Positions 18,295 to 27,295 of a stretch of DNA of 64,000 nucleotides are shown one piece after another (within the stretch, counting starts at the first letter, position 1; every line of letters starts with the position of its first letter). The notes below the pieces were generated by a model. The model made no database searches. It saw nothing but the letters and a program-made list of their open reading frames with translations, and was not told where the DNA came from. The stretch comes from UBA5336 sp039818165 (GTDB lineage Bacteria > Pseudomonadota > Alphaproteobacteria > Caulobacterales > Hyphomonadaceae): the NCBI GenBank assembly GCA_039818165.1, contig JBCBUL010000016.1, positions 1-64,000 of the forward strand. Direction: 5' to 3'. Made by a program: the position numbers and the translations under genes.

Positions 18295-18790
18295 GCATTT
18301 TTTACTGGCGGCGTTTACGGGTCTGTTGGGTTTGACAGCCGCTGCGCAGACCACGGTTGAGCGTGAAGGCGAACCGACAGTGACCTATGCCGAGCATGGT
18401 TCCGCCATGGAGGCTGCGATTGCCGAAGCGCAGGCGTCTTTCGATCATTTCCTTGAAGCCAAGGCGGCTGGAGTTGCCCCGGGCGAATCGTTCACCGTGA
18501 AGGTTGGCTTTGCAGACAATACGGGCAGCTTCGAGCATATCTGGGTCGACGCCGTGCGGGCAAAAGGAGAGGGCTTTGCGGGCATTCTGGCCAATCAGCC
18601 TTTGAATTTGCGTGACTATTCGCGTTTGGGGGAGCCGGTAAAGTTCACTCGCGATCAAGTGTCCGACTGGGGATACATTGATGGTGACAGGTTGCGCGGT
18701 CACTTCACCACTCGTCTTCTTCTGGGCAATATCCCCGAAGACGAGGCGGCCGGCATCGCGGCAATGCTGCACGATCAACCCCTGCCTTGA
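18287..18790 (+). CDS. DUF2314 domain protein, exported
   Basis: This 167-residue protein has a signal peptide (MIRHFLLAAFTGLLGLTAAAQ) and a mature DUF2314 domain. The domain includes FTVKVGFADNTGSFEHIWV near residue 75 and the late LNLRDYSRLGEPVKF segment typical of the family. It should be periplasmic. The family (YegJ-like) has no established reaction. Its ATG lies inside the end of glyQ, an eight-base overlap, so it is probably coupled to glyQ. A GGGGGAGA ribosome site sits just upstream. It is the first of three small genes inserted between glyQ and glyS. Confidence 0.8.
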   Translation: MIRHFLLAAFTGLLGLTAAAQTTVEREGEPTVTYAEHGSAMEAAIAEAQASFDHFLEAKAAGVAPGESFTVKVGFADNTGSFEHIWVDAVRAKGEGFAGILANQPLNLRDYSRLGEPVKFTRDQVSDWGYIDGDRLRGHFTTRLLLGNIPEDEAAGIAAMLHDQPLP

Positions 18791-18821
18791 AGTGACCAAG
18801 AGCCGGTTCGAAGGAGAGGGC

Positions 18822-19190
18822 ATGACTACGGTCATCAATCTGGATGAAGCCATGGCGAAGGTGACGGGGCACTGGACCCCGAAACTTGCTGGCCGCGTCA
18901 ACGGCACCGATGTGCGTCTTGTAAGACTGCAGGGCGATTTCGACTGGCACAGCCACGCCAACGAGGATGAGTTGTTTCTGGTCCTCAAGGGCGAGATGCG
19001 CATGGCGTTTCGCGACCGGATCGAGACCGTTCGCGCCGGAGAATTCATCATCGTGCCGCAGGGGACGGAACATTGCCCCGGCGCGGATGAAGAATGCCAC
19101 GTCATGCTGATCGAACCGTCCAGCGTGGTAAACACCGGGGACAATCCTGTCTCGGAGCGGACGGTGCAAACAGTGGAGCCCCTGAAATGA
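18822..19190 (+). CDS. Cupin domain protein
   Basis: This 122-residue single-domain cupin carries metal-ligand motif 1 in FDWHSHANEDELFLVLKGE, with two His and a Glu (residues about 46-64). Motif 2 is near PQGTEHCPGADEECHVMLI (about 84-102). A bound metal and a small-molecule role are therefore likely, but the substrate is unknown. A GAAGGAGAGG ribosome site supports ATG 18822. Its stop overlaps the next start as ATGA, so the CDGSH protein downstream is translationally coupled. No signal peptide is seen. Confidence 0.8.
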   Translation: MTTVINLDEAMAKVTGHWTPKLAGRVNGTDVRLVRLQGDFDWHSHANEDELFLVLKGEMRMAFRDRIETVRAGEFIIVPQGTEHCPGADEECHVMLIEPSSVVNTGDNPVSERTVQTVEPLK

Positions 19191-19429
19191 CCGACCAACC
19201 CGAAATCGCTGGCAAAGAGCCCATTCCCGTCGATGTGGAAGAGGGCAAGATGTACTGGTGGTGCACCTGCGGGCGCTCAGCCCGGCAACCCTTCTGCGAT
19301 GGCTCGCACAAAGATACCGATTTCGCGCCCGAAGGCTGGGAAGCGCCCAAGACTGGCAAGGTCTTCTTCTGCGCGTGCAAGCGGACTGGAAAATCCCCAT
19401 TGTGCGATGGCAGCCACAACAATCTGTAG
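19187..19429 (+). CDS. CDGSH iron-sulfur domain protein with two CDGSH motifs
   Basis: This 80-residue protein contains two complete CDGSH signatures. The first is CTCGRSARQPFCDGSH (about residues 26-41) and the second CACKRTGKSPLCDGSH (about 62-77). Each signature binds a 2Fe-2S cluster through three Cys and one His, so two clusters are expected. Bacterial dual-CDGSH proteins are small redox or cluster-transfer proteins of the cytoplasm. It overlaps the cupin gene by four bases. Nearly 90 bases separate its stop from glyS. The role beside a tRNA synthetase is unknown. Confidence 0.88.
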   Translation: MTDQPEIAGKEPIPVDVEEGKMYWWCTCGRSARQPFCDGSHKDTDFAPEGWEAPKTGKVFFCACKRTGKSPLCDGSHNNL

Positions 19430-19515
19430 GCATGCTCTTCGTGCGGGCTTGACCGACCCACATTACCCCTTATCCCCAGCGCAAGATTTTGCATTCGCGA
19501 AAGCGCACATTTTCC

Positions 19516-21714
19516 ATGCCCGACCTTCTCCTTGAGCTTTTCAGCGAAGAAATCCCTGCGCGGATGCAGGCGAAGGCTGAGGCGGACCTTCTGAAGGCTG
19601 TGCTGGCGAAGCTTGAGGGGGCGGGCCTTTCCCACGGTGAAAGTAAGGCGTGGAGCACACCGCGGCGCCTGGGCGTTCACGTCGCCGATGTCGCCGCCAA
19701 ATCGGAAGATGTGCGCGAAGAGCGCAAGGGCCCGAAGGTCGGCGCGCCGGAAAAGGCGGTGGCAGGCTTCCTGCGCGGGGCAGGGCTGGACAGTATCGAC
19801 CAGGCCGAGGTGCGCAGCGATCCCAAAAAGGGCGAGTTCTACGTCGCCATTACCGAAACGCCGGGCCGGCCCGCCGCGGACATTCTTGCTGAGGCCGTGC
19901 CGGATATCATTCGCGGTTTCCACTGGCCGAAATCCATGCGCACAGGCACGGGTGATCTGCGCTGGGTGCGCCCGCTTCAGCGCATAACCTGCCTGCTTGG
20001 CGCGAAAGTGGTGGCGTTTGAGGTCGATGGCCTGAAGAGCGGCAACACGACCGAGGGACACCGCGTCCATGGCCGCGGGCCGTTCAAGGTGAAATCCCAT
20101 GGGGATTATGCCGCCAAGCTTTCGGACGAAGGCCGGATCATCCTTACGCGCGATGAGCGCCGCGCGATGATCGAGGCCCAGGCGGAGAAGCTCTGCGCCG
20201 ATAATGGGCTGGCATTGATCGAGGACAAAGGCCTGCTCGAAGAGGTGGTCGGTCTGGTGGAGCTGCCCGTCGCGATCCTCGGCGAAATGGACCCGGCCTT
20301 CCTGGAGCTGCCGCCGGAGGTCATCCAGCTCTCCATGCGCACCCACCAGAAATATTTTGCGGTGAACGACGCCAAGACCGGCAAGCTCGCGCCGAAATTC
20401 ATTGTCGTAGCGAATATCGACCCGGCGGACGGAGGCGCAGCCATCGCGGCGGGCAACGCCAAGGTGCTCTCAGCCCGGCTCGATGATGCGCGCTTCTTCT
20501 GGGAGAACGACCAGAAGACGGGTCTGGAGGCCATGGCCCCGAAACTGGGAAAGATCGCCTTCAAGGAAGAGCTCGGCAGCCTGGGCGACAAGGTCGAGCG
20601 CGTGGCCGCCCAGGCGCGGGAATTGGCGCCGAAGGTTGGCGCGGACCCGGATCTGGCCGAGCGCGCCGCGCGGCTGGCGAAGGCCGATCTGGTATCGGAA
20701 ATGGTCTACGAGTTTCCCGAGCTGCAGGGCGTGATGGGGCAGTATTATGCGCTTGAGGCGGGCGAAGATCCCGCCGTGGCGGGCGCTATCGCAGACCACT
20801 ACAAACCCCAGGGCCACTCAGACGCCGTGCCCACTGCGCCGGTTTCCATCGCCGTCGCCTTGGCCGACAAGCTCGACACGCTGGTCGGTTTCTGGGCGAT
20901 CGATGAGAAACCGACGGGCAGCAAGGACCCGTTTGCGCTCAGGCGCGCGGCGCTGGGAGTGGTGCGGAATGTGCTGGAGAACGGGATCCGGCTCAACTTG
21001 AAAGACGACGTGCTTCACGCGCGGTTCTTTAGCTTTCTCAAAGCACGCATGGAAACGGACGAGAACTGGCATCTTGCGCTTAAAACGGAATGGCGAAACG
21101 AACTCGCATCAGGTGCGAAGGGTGTCAGTGACGATTGGGAACAGGATGAGAAGTCGATCTACCTCTCCGTTGAGTCATCTGATCGGCTTCACGACCTCCT
21201 CTCCTTCTTCGCTCACCGCCTGAAGCAGGTCCTGCGCGATGAGGGCAAACGCCATGATCTCATCGATGCTGTTTTCGCGCTCGGCGAGGATGACCTTGTC
21301 CTCATCGTGAAGCGCGTCGAGGCGCTCACCACGTTCCTTGCCAGCGATGACGGGGCGAACCTGCTGGCTGGCTACAAGCGCGCGGCGAACATCCTGAAGG
21401 CTGAGGAAAAGAAGGATGGCGAGGGCGCCTTTGCGGGCGAAGCCGACCCCGCTCTCATGGCCGACGATTTGGAACGCGCCTTGCACACCGCGCTAACCAA
21501 GGCGCAACCTGAATTGGACAGCGCCCTGAAAACAGAGAATTTCGAAGCGGCCATGTCGACCTTGGCCGCATTGCGCGCTCCCATGGACGCGTTTTTTGAT
21601 GGTGTGATGGTGAACGACGACGATCCAAAGGTGCGCGAAAACCGGCTGAAACTGCTGGGGCAGATCCGCAGCGCCTTGCACCGGGTCGCAGACTTTTCAA
21701 AGATCGAGGGCTAG
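19516..21714 (+). CDS. glyS: Glycyl-tRNA synthetase beta subunit
   Basis: This 732-residue subunit binds tRNA-Gly and completes the alpha2beta2 enzyme with GlyQ. It begins PDLLLELFSEEIPARMQ, the typical GlyS N terminus. A GKIAFKEELGSLGDKVERV segment near residue 345 and an HD-like region with ADKLDTLVGFWAIDEKPTGS near 452-471 follow. A C-terminal helical anticodon-binding domain completes it. ATG 19516 is preferred because family members begin with this MPxLLLEL strand; an upstream ATG at 19489 would add nine unrelated residues. The gene is followed about 45 bases later by ppdK on the same strand. Confidence 0.95.
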   Translation: MPDLLLELFSEEIPARMQAKAEADLLKAVLAKLEGAGLSHGESKAWSTPRRLGVHVADVAAKSEDVREERKGPKVGAPEKAVAGFLRGAGLDSIDQAEVRSDPKKGEFYVAITETPGRPAADILAEAVPDIIRGFHWPKSMRTGTGDLRWVRPLQRITCLLGAKVVAFEVDGLKSGNTTEGHRVHGRGPFKVKSHGDYAAKLSDEGRIILTRDERRAMIEAQAEKLCADNGLALIEDKGLLEEVVGLVELPVAILGEMDPAFLELPPEVIQLSMRTHQKYFAVNDAKTGKLAPKFIVVANIDPADGGAAIAAGNAKVLSARLDDARFFWENDQKTGLEAMAPKLGKIAFKEELGSLGDKVERVAAQARELAPKVGADPDLAERAARLAKADLVSEMVYEFPELQGVMGQYYALEAGEDPAVAGAIADHYKPQGHSDAVPTAPVSIAVALADKLDTLVGFWAIDEKPTGSKDPFALRRAALGVVRNVLENGIRLNLKDDVLHARFFSFLKARMETDENWHLALKTEWRNELASGAKGVSDDWEQDEKSIYLSVESSDRLHDLLSFFAHRLKQVLRDEGKRHDLIDAVFALGEDDLVLIVKRVEALTTFLASDDGANLLAGYKRAANILKAEEKKDGEGAFAGEADPALMADDLERALHTALTKAQPELDSALKTENFEAAMSTLAALRAPMDAFFDGVMVNDDDPKVRENRLKLLGQIRSALHRVADFSKIEG

Positions 21715-21759
21715 GGGAACGCCTTCGGCACTACGCTACAGTTCGAGAGGAAGACGAAC

Positions 21760-24429
21760 ATGGCAGACGCAAAATACGTCTACAGTTTTGGCGGCGGCAG
21801 CGCCGAGGGCGACGCGTCCATGCGCAACCTGCTCGGCGGCAAAGGGGCCAACCTTGGCGAAATGGCCAAGCTCGGCCTGCCTGTCCCGCCCGGCTTCACC
21901 GTCTCCACCGAAGTCTGCACGGCGTATTACGATCTCGGCCGGACGTATCCCGAGGGCGTGGATGACCAGGTCGAGGCGGCTCTGGCGACGCTGGAAGAGG
22001 TTTCCGGCAAGAAATTTGGCGACCCGGCCAATCCGCTGCTCGTCTCGGTTCGCTCCGGCGCGCGCGCGTCCATGCCGGGCATGATGGACACGGTGCTGAA
22101 CCTGGGCCTGAATGAGGACACCGCGAAGGGCATGGCCGCCAAGGCCGGTGAGCGCTTTGCCTATGACAGCTATCGCCGCTTTATCCAGATGTACTCCAAC
22201 GTCGTGCTCGGCCTCAAGCACGACACGTTCGAACACATTCTGGACGACTATAAGGAGCGCGAGGACTACCAGCTCGACACCGAGATGGATGCCGATGACT
22301 GGAAGGAGATCATTCGCCAGTACAAGAAAGCGGTTCAGGACCAGCGCGGGGAACCCTTCCCGGATGATCCGAAGGACCAGCTCTGGGGCGCGATTTCCGC
22401 TGTGTTCGGCTCCTGGATGAATGACCGTGCGATCACCTATCGCAAGCTGAACGACATTCCCCATGAGTGGGGCACGGCCGTGACCGTCCAATCCATGGTG
22501 TTTGGCAATATGGGCGAGACATCCGCCACCGGCGTGGCGTTCACACGCGATCCGTCCACGGGCCAGAACATGTTCTACGGCGAATTCCTCATCAACGCCC
22601 AGGGCGAGGATGTGGTGGCCGGCATTCGCACACCTGCGCCGATTTCAAAGGCCCGCGCGGCGGAGCTCGAGAGCGAGGAACAAAGCCTGGAAGAGGCCAT
22701 GCCGGAAGTGTTTGGCCAGCTGACCGATGTGGCTGAGAAGCTGGAGAAGCATTATCGCGACATGCAGGATCTGGAGTTCACGGTCGAGGATGGCCGCCTC
22801 TACATGCTGCAGACCCGCAACGGCAAACGCACGGCGGCGGCGGCGCTGAAGCTCGCCGTGGACATGGTGGAAGAGGGGCTGATTTCGGAAGAAGAAGCCA
22901 TTCTGCGTCTGGAGCCCGCCCAGCTTGACCAGCTCTTGCACCCTACCATTGCCGAGGATGCGACCCGAGACGTGCTGGTGCAGGCACTCCCCGCGTCCCC
23001 CGGCGCGGCGGTCGGCGAAGTTGTTTTCGACTCCGACGAAGCCGCCCACCTGGCCGAGCGCGGCGTCGATGTGATCCTCGTACGCGTTGAGACCAGCCCG
23101 GAAGACATTCACGGCATGCACGCAGCCAAGGCGATTGTAACGGCGCGCGGCGGCATGACCTCCCACGCGGCGGTCGTGGCGCGCGGCATGGGCAGGCCCT
23201 GCGTCTGCGGCGCTGGCAACATGCAGATCGATGGCGAAGAGGGCGTCTTCCGCGTTGCGGGCCGGGAAGTGAAAAAGGGCGACATCATCACCGTGGACGG
23301 CGCTGCGGGCGAAGTGCTCGCCGGTGCGGTGAAAATGCGCCAGCCCGATTTGTCAGGTGATTTCGCAAAACTGATGGAGTGGGCCGACAAGGTGCGAGTC
23401 CTGAAGGTGCGCACCAATGCGGAAACCCCCGGCGATACGAAGGTCGCGGTCGATTTCGGCGCAGAGGGGATCGGCCTCTGCCGCACAGAGCATATGTTCT
23501 TTGACGCCGAGCGTATCCCCGTCGTGCGCGCCATGATCCTCGCGGAGAAGGAAGCCGGACGCCGGGAGGCCCTTGCCAAGCTGCTGCCGTTCCAACGGTC
23601 CGACTTCGAAGAAATCTTCACCATCATGGGCGAGCGGCCCTGCACGATCCGTCTGCTGGACCCCCCGCTACATGAATTCCTGCCCCACACCGACGAAGAC
23701 ATGGCCGCAGTTGCTGAGTCCGCAAATGTGGATATCGCCGTTCTGAAGCGCCGCGCTGGCGAGCTGCACGAGAGCAATCCCATGTTGGGGCACCGGGGCT
23801 GCCGGCTTGGAATCACCTATCCGGAAATCTATGAGATGCAGGCGCGGGCCATCTTTGAGGCTGCGGTGAACGTAGCGAAGGCGACCGGCAAAACGCCGGT
23901 GCCGGAAGTGATGATCCCGCTTGTGGCGACCCATGCGGAACTCTCAATTCTCAAGGATCTGGTCGATCGCACGGCGACTGCGGTGTTCGCTGAAGCGGGT
24001 CAGAAGGTCGACTATCTTGTCGGCACGATGATCGAGTTGCCCCGCGCGGCCCTTCGTGCGGGTGAAATCGCGGAATCGGCTGCGTTCTTCTCTTTCGGAA
24101 CGAATGACCTGACCCAGACGACGCTCGGTATTTCCCGCGATGATGCAGGCCGGTTCCTCAAGGCGTACGAAGATATGGGCATCTATGAGAAAGACCCCTT
24201 CGTCACGCTGGACCAGTCTGGCGTTGGGGAGCTTGTGGAGTTGGCCGCGGAGCGGGGGCGCAAGACCCGTAGCGACATCAAGCTCGGGATCTGTGGGGAG
24301 CATGGCGGCGACCCAGCGTCCGTCGCATTCTGTCACAGGGCGGGACTGCAATACGTGTCTTGCTCGCCTTATCGCGTGCCAATTGCGCGACTCGCGGCAG
24401 CCCATGCAGCGTTAAACACCGGAGGCTAA
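21760..24429 (+). CDS. ppdK: Pyruvate, phosphate dikinase
   Basis: This 889-residue enzyme interconverts pyruvate, ATP and phosphate with PEP, AMP and diphosphate. It has an N-terminal ATP-grasp domain (LLGGKGANLGEMAKLG, about residues 23-38), a central swivelling domain with the phosphorylated His in ARGGMTSHAAVVARGMGRP (about 463-481), and a C-terminal PEP-binding TIM barrel. Barrel signatures are SFGTNDLTQTTLG (about 778-790) and the catalytic Cys in LGICGEHGGDP. Length is normal for the family. It uses its own ribosome site (GAGAGGAAGAC). A regulatory protein partner is not visible here. Confidence 0.95.
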   Translation: MADAKYVYSFGGGSAEGDASMRNLLGGKGANLGEMAKLGLPVPPGFTVSTEVCTAYYDLGRTYPEGVDDQVEAALATLEEVSGKKFGDPANPLLVSVRSGARASMPGMMDTVLNLGLNEDTAKGMAAKAGERFAYDSYRRFIQMYSNVVLGLKHDTFEHILDDYKEREDYQLDTEMDADDWKEIIRQYKKAVQDQRGEPFPDDPKDQLWGAISAVFGSWMNDRAITYRKLNDIPHEWGTAVTVQSMVFGNMGETSATGVAFTRDPSTGQNMFYGEFLINAQGEDVVAGIRTPAPISKARAAELESEEQSLEEAMPEVFGQLTDVAEKLEKHYRDMQDLEFTVEDGRLYMLQTRNGKRTAAAALKLAVDMVEEGLISEEEAILRLEPAQLDQLLHPTIAEDATRDVLVQALPASPGAAVGEVVFDSDEAAHLAERGVDVILVRVETSPEDIHGMHAAKAIVTARGGMTSHAAVVARGMGRPCVCGAGNMQIDGEEGVFRVAGREVKKGDIITVDGAAGEVLAGAVKMRQPDLSGDFAKLMEWADKVRVLKVRTNAETPGDTKVAVDFGAEGIGLCRTEHMFFDAERIPVVRAMILAEKEAGRREALAKLLPFQRSDFEEIFTIMGERPCTIRLLDPPLHEFLPHTDEDMAAVAESANVDIAVLKRRAGELHESNPMLGHRGCRLGITYPEIYEMQARAIFEAAVNVAKATGKTPVPEVMIPLVATHAELSILKDLVDRTATAVFAEAGQKVDYLVGTMIELPRAALRAGEIAESAAFFSFGTNDLTQTTLGISRDDAGRFLKAYEDMGIYEKDPFVTLDQSGVGELVELAAERGRKTRSDIKLGICGEHGGDPASVAFCHRAGLQYVSCSPYRVPIARLAAAHAALNTGG

Positions 24430-24762
24430 CGATTACCCTTTGGTAACACTGGTAAAGAATGTGTGAATTCTGCAACACTCCGATTCACGCTGTCGGGTGA
24501 TGCGCGTTGTGTGAAACGCCGGAAAACCATCGGTAAAACAGAACCCTGCTGGCGCATGGTGTGGGAGTTGTTGAACCAGCGGCGTTAACACCCCTGTTCA
24601 CGCGGCGCTCATTCGCAATCCCATAACAGGCGAGAAACTTGCAACACCCCGCCTCAAGGGCATATGGGCAGGTCACTTTTCAGGGTTGTGTGCAACTGCA
24701 CAAGACCTGGGCCGAGCCCGAATGGATAATTGGGCCAAGAGCCAGAGAAGCTGGTGGGATTG
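24430..24762 (+). promoter_or_regulatory. Intergenic region with short inverted repeats upstream of the cell wall hydrolase
   Basis: No gene fits these 333 bases. The start holds a tight inverted repeat, TTACC at 24433-24437 and GGTAA at 24442-24446, with further GGTAA copies at 24451 and near 24530. GTGAAT (24463-24468) and ATTCAC (24483-24488) form a second, wider pair. There is no U tract after a stem, so I see no clear terminator for ppdK. The region likely holds the promoter of the following gene; which regulator uses these repeats is unknown. Confidence 0.35.
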
Positions 24763-25770
24763 ATGATGTTAACCTTTTGGAAAGCGGCGCGCCGCATCTT
24801 GCCGAATGTTTCTGCGCAAACGCGTGGACTGAAGCGTTGGTGGATGTTGATGACAGACGAAGAGCGCCGCCGCACGATGTTGCGAGGGGTCTCAGTGGCC
24901 GTGGCCGCTGTGGGCGTGACCACCGTTTTACCCCTGCTCGGTCAATCCTATGAGAACCAGCGCGAGCAGGCCGATGCCCGGCTGAAGGCGAATTTGTTCG
25001 CCGAGCTTGGCGATGGTGGCGAGGCCATGCGCGCCCACCCGGAAGCGCCGTCCCTGATCCAGCATCCCTGGATTGTCCGGCTCGAAGACAGTTTTGATCG
25101 CGAAAGCCAGTCGGTTCTGGGACGCTATGCCTCGCGCGATCGCGATGCGGCGGCCCTGCGCTCGGTTGTCGACTTCAATCCCGCCGATCTGTCCCGTGCG
25201 GAAGACCTGACGCGCGAACACCATTGCTTGTCCGAAGCCGTCTATTACGAGGCGCGCAGCGAATCGACATCTGGACAACTGGCTGTCGCCGAAGTGATTG
25301 CCAACCGCGTGCGCGATCATCGCTACCCGAACTCGATCTGCGAAGTGGTCTATCAAGGTGCAACCCGCACGACGGGGTGTCAGTTCACCTTCACCTGCGA
25401 CGGCGCCATGGCACTGCGTCCGCGCGGCGAGCGCTGGACAAAAGCTCAGGCCATTGCCGCACAGGTCATGCTGGACCTCCACGAACCGCGCACGGCGGAC
25501 GCGACCCACTACCACGCAACCTATGTGGATCCCGTCTGGAATTCCGGTCTCGTTCGCACCCAGAAAATCGGTCTGCACATCTTCTATCGCTTCCCGCAGG
25601 GGCGCGAATGGGCCGACGCACGCGCACGTCTTACCGCGCGCCGCGCCGCCGAAGCTGCAACGCGCATTCAGACCGTATCCGCCGAAGCCCCGGCGCCGGA
25701 ACGCGAGCTTAACGTCATCCAGTCAGCGCCTGCCGCGGCTGTGAGCACGACGGCCGCCGCCGCGCCGTAG
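24763..25770 (+). CDS. Membrane-anchored cell wall hydrolase (SleB type)
   Basis: This 335-residue protein has a basic cytoplasmic N terminus, one membrane helix near residues 42-60 (VAVAAVGVTTVLPLLG) and a periplasmic Hydrolase_2 domain. The domain signature includes CLSEAVYYEARSE near residue 157, with the catalytic Glu in the first part. NRVRDHRYPNSICEVVYQG and QFTFTCDG follow, and a TADATHYHATYVDP motif is near residue 250. The family cleaves peptidoglycan as a lytic transglycosylase-like enzyme. The C-terminal 40 residues are Ala/Pro-rich and low-complexity. ATG 24763 is immediately followed by a second ATG at 24766; either could start. It is close to the O-methyltransferase downstream. 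Confidence 0.85.
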   Translation: MMLTFWKAARRILPNVSAQTRGLKRWWMLMTDEERRRTMLRGVSVAVAAVGVTTVLPLLGQSYENQREQADARLKANLFAELGDGGEAMRAHPEAPSLIQHPWIVRLEDSFDRESQSVLGRYASRDRDAAALRSVVDFNPADLSRAEDLTREHHCLSEAVYYEARSESTSGQLAVAEVIANRVRDHRYPNSICEVVYQGATRTTGCQFTFTCDGAMALRPRGERWTKAQAIAAQVMLDLHEPRTADATHYHATYVDPVWNSGLVRTQKIGLHIFYRFPQGREWADARARLTARRAAEAATRIQTVSAEAPAPERELNVIQSAPAAAVSTTAAAAP

Positions 25771-25782
25771 CAGGAGCGGCGC

Positions 25783-26451
25783 ATGTCGGACGGTTCCCGG
25801 CCATCGATTTTTGAGGACGTCGATACCTATATCGACACTCTGTTCATCCCTGAGGATCCGGCTCTTGCCGCCGCACTCGCCAGGGCTCGTGCCGCTGGTC
25901 TGCCAGATATTCATGTATCGCCCGGTCAGGGGAAGTTTCTCTATCTCCTCGCAAAGCTTGCTGGCGCCAGGCGCATTCTGGAGATTGGTACACTTGGTGG
26001 ATACTCCACCCTGTGGCTGGCACGCGCGCTGGGCGAAGACGGCAGCCTGATCAGCCTGGAGATTGACCCGATCCACGCGGACATTGCACGCGAAACACTA
26101 CGCGAAGCGGGCTATGGCGATGTGTGCGACGTCAGAACAGGGGCCGCGCTCGATATCCTGCCAACCCTGGATGGCCCGTTTGACCTGGTGTTTCTGGATG
26201 CCAACAAGGAATCCTATCCGGCCTATCTCACCCATGCGGTGCGCCTGACTCGGCCTGGCGGGCTGATCCTGGCGGACAATGTGGTTCGGCGCGGAGAGGT
26301 CCTTTCCCGCTCAATGGACCCGAACGTCATCGGCGCCGCGGCCTTCAATCAGGCATTGGCCAGCCACCCCAAACTCGAAGCAATCGTATTGCAGCAGGTG
26401 GGTCTGAAAGGGCATGATGGGCTTGCCCTGGCCCGCGTGAGGGACAGCTAG
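25783..26451 (+). CDS. SAM-dependent O-methyltransferase (family 3)
   Basis: This 222-residue protein belongs to the caffeoyl-CoA/catechol-type O-methyltransferase family. The SAM loop ILEIGTLGGYSTLWLAR is near residue 66 and the catalytic metal-site segment FDLVFLDANKESYPAY near residue 132. RPGGLILADNVVRRGEV near 159 is the family's metal and catalytic motif. It methylates a small catechol-like substrate in the cytoplasm; the substrate is not evident. A CAGGAGCGGC ribosome site precedes the ATG. It is 12 bases downstream of the hydrolase stop and its own stop shares a CTAG with the convergent SDR gene. Confidence 0.85.
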   Translation: MSDGSRPSIFEDVDTYIDTLFIPEDPALAAALARARAAGLPDIHVSPGQGKFLYLLAKLAGARRILEIGTLGGYSTLWLARALGEDGSLISLEIDPIHADIARETLREAGYGDVCDVRTGAALDILPTLDGPFDLVFLDANKESYPAYLTHAVRLTRPGGLILADNVVRRGEVLSRSMDPNVIGAAAFNQALASHPKLEAIVLQQVGLKGHDGLALARVRDS

Positions 26452-27257
26452 GCGCGGACCGGCAAATCTGCGAGTAACCGCTTGCGCAGGCGTTTTGGGA
26501 AGAACCGCGCCATAAAGCTTGCACGCTTAGCATCCTTGCCGACCAGGTAGTGCACATCGTCGCCATGGGCGGCCTCCCAGGCCATCTCAGCCGCCATGGA
26601 TACGGGATAGACGTTGGCGCCGCTTTCACGGATTTGGTCCGCCATCTTTACATTCGCGTTCTCGGATTTTCCGATGTCGAGAATGGGCGTGTCGATGAAC
26701 CAGGGCATGAGGCTGACAACGCGAATGCCAAGGTCCTTGAACTCAACATCCAGGGCTTCGGTCAGGCCACGCACCGCAAATTTCGTAGCGGAGTAGACGG
26801 CCAGTTGGGGCGCGCCAACAAGACCGGCGGTCGACGCCGTGTTGACAATTCTGGCGTTCGGCGTGGCTTTCAGCGGCTCAAGACAGGCCTCTACTCCATT
26901 GATGACGCCTTTGAGGTTGATGTCGACAATCCAGTCATTGTCTTCACCGGACACCTCTTCAAACCAGCCATGGCGCCCGACGCCGGCATTGTTGAAAAGC
27001 ACATGCATCTGGCCGTTTGTTGCCTCAGAGAAGCCTTTTACAGCGGCGGCCCAGTCTTCACGGTTGCGGACGTCCATTCGCGCAGAGTGACAGTTTTCCT
27101 GGCCGATGGCGTCGGAAACGTCCGCCAAGCCTGCTTCATTGATGTCATAGAGCCCGACAAACCAGCCGCGCTGGGCGAAGTACCGGGCAGATTCTGCACC
27201 AATGCCGCTCGCTGCGCCCGTTATGAATATGCCTTTGCGCCCATTAGACCGGCCCAT
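26448..27257 (-). CDS. Short-chain dehydrogenase/reductase (SDR)
   Basis: This 269-residue classical SDR has the NAD(P)-binding motif ITGAASGIGAESARYF near residue 13, NNAG near 89, and the catalytic Ser-Tyr-Lys in TASTAGL and YSATKFA (about 140-160). The acidic residue after the second beta strand (LYDINEAGL) suggests NAD over NADP. A GGGAGGT ribosome site selects ATG 27257. It is the last gene of the leftward nad cluster, 38 bases after nadC. The C-terminal tail is unusually basic (FFPKRLRKRLL) and could associate with membrane. Substrate unknown. Its stop shares CTAG with the O-methyltransferase gene. Confidence 0.85.
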   Translation of the reverse strand: MGRSNGRKGIFITGAASGIGAESARYFAQRGWFVGLYDINEAGLADVSDAIGQENCHSARMDVRNREDWAAAVKGFSEATNGQMHVLFNNAGVGRHGWFEEVSGEDNDWIVDINLKGVINGVEACLEPLKATPNARIVNTASTAGLVGAPQLAVYSATKFAVRGLTEALDVEFKDLGIRVVSLMPWFIDTPILDIGKSENANVKMADQIRESGANVYPVSMAAEMAWEAAHGDDVHYLVGKDAKRASFMARFFPKRLRKRLLADLPVRA

Positions 27258-27295
27258 CTGCTTACCTCCCAAGATTATATTTTATTTTGTATACG

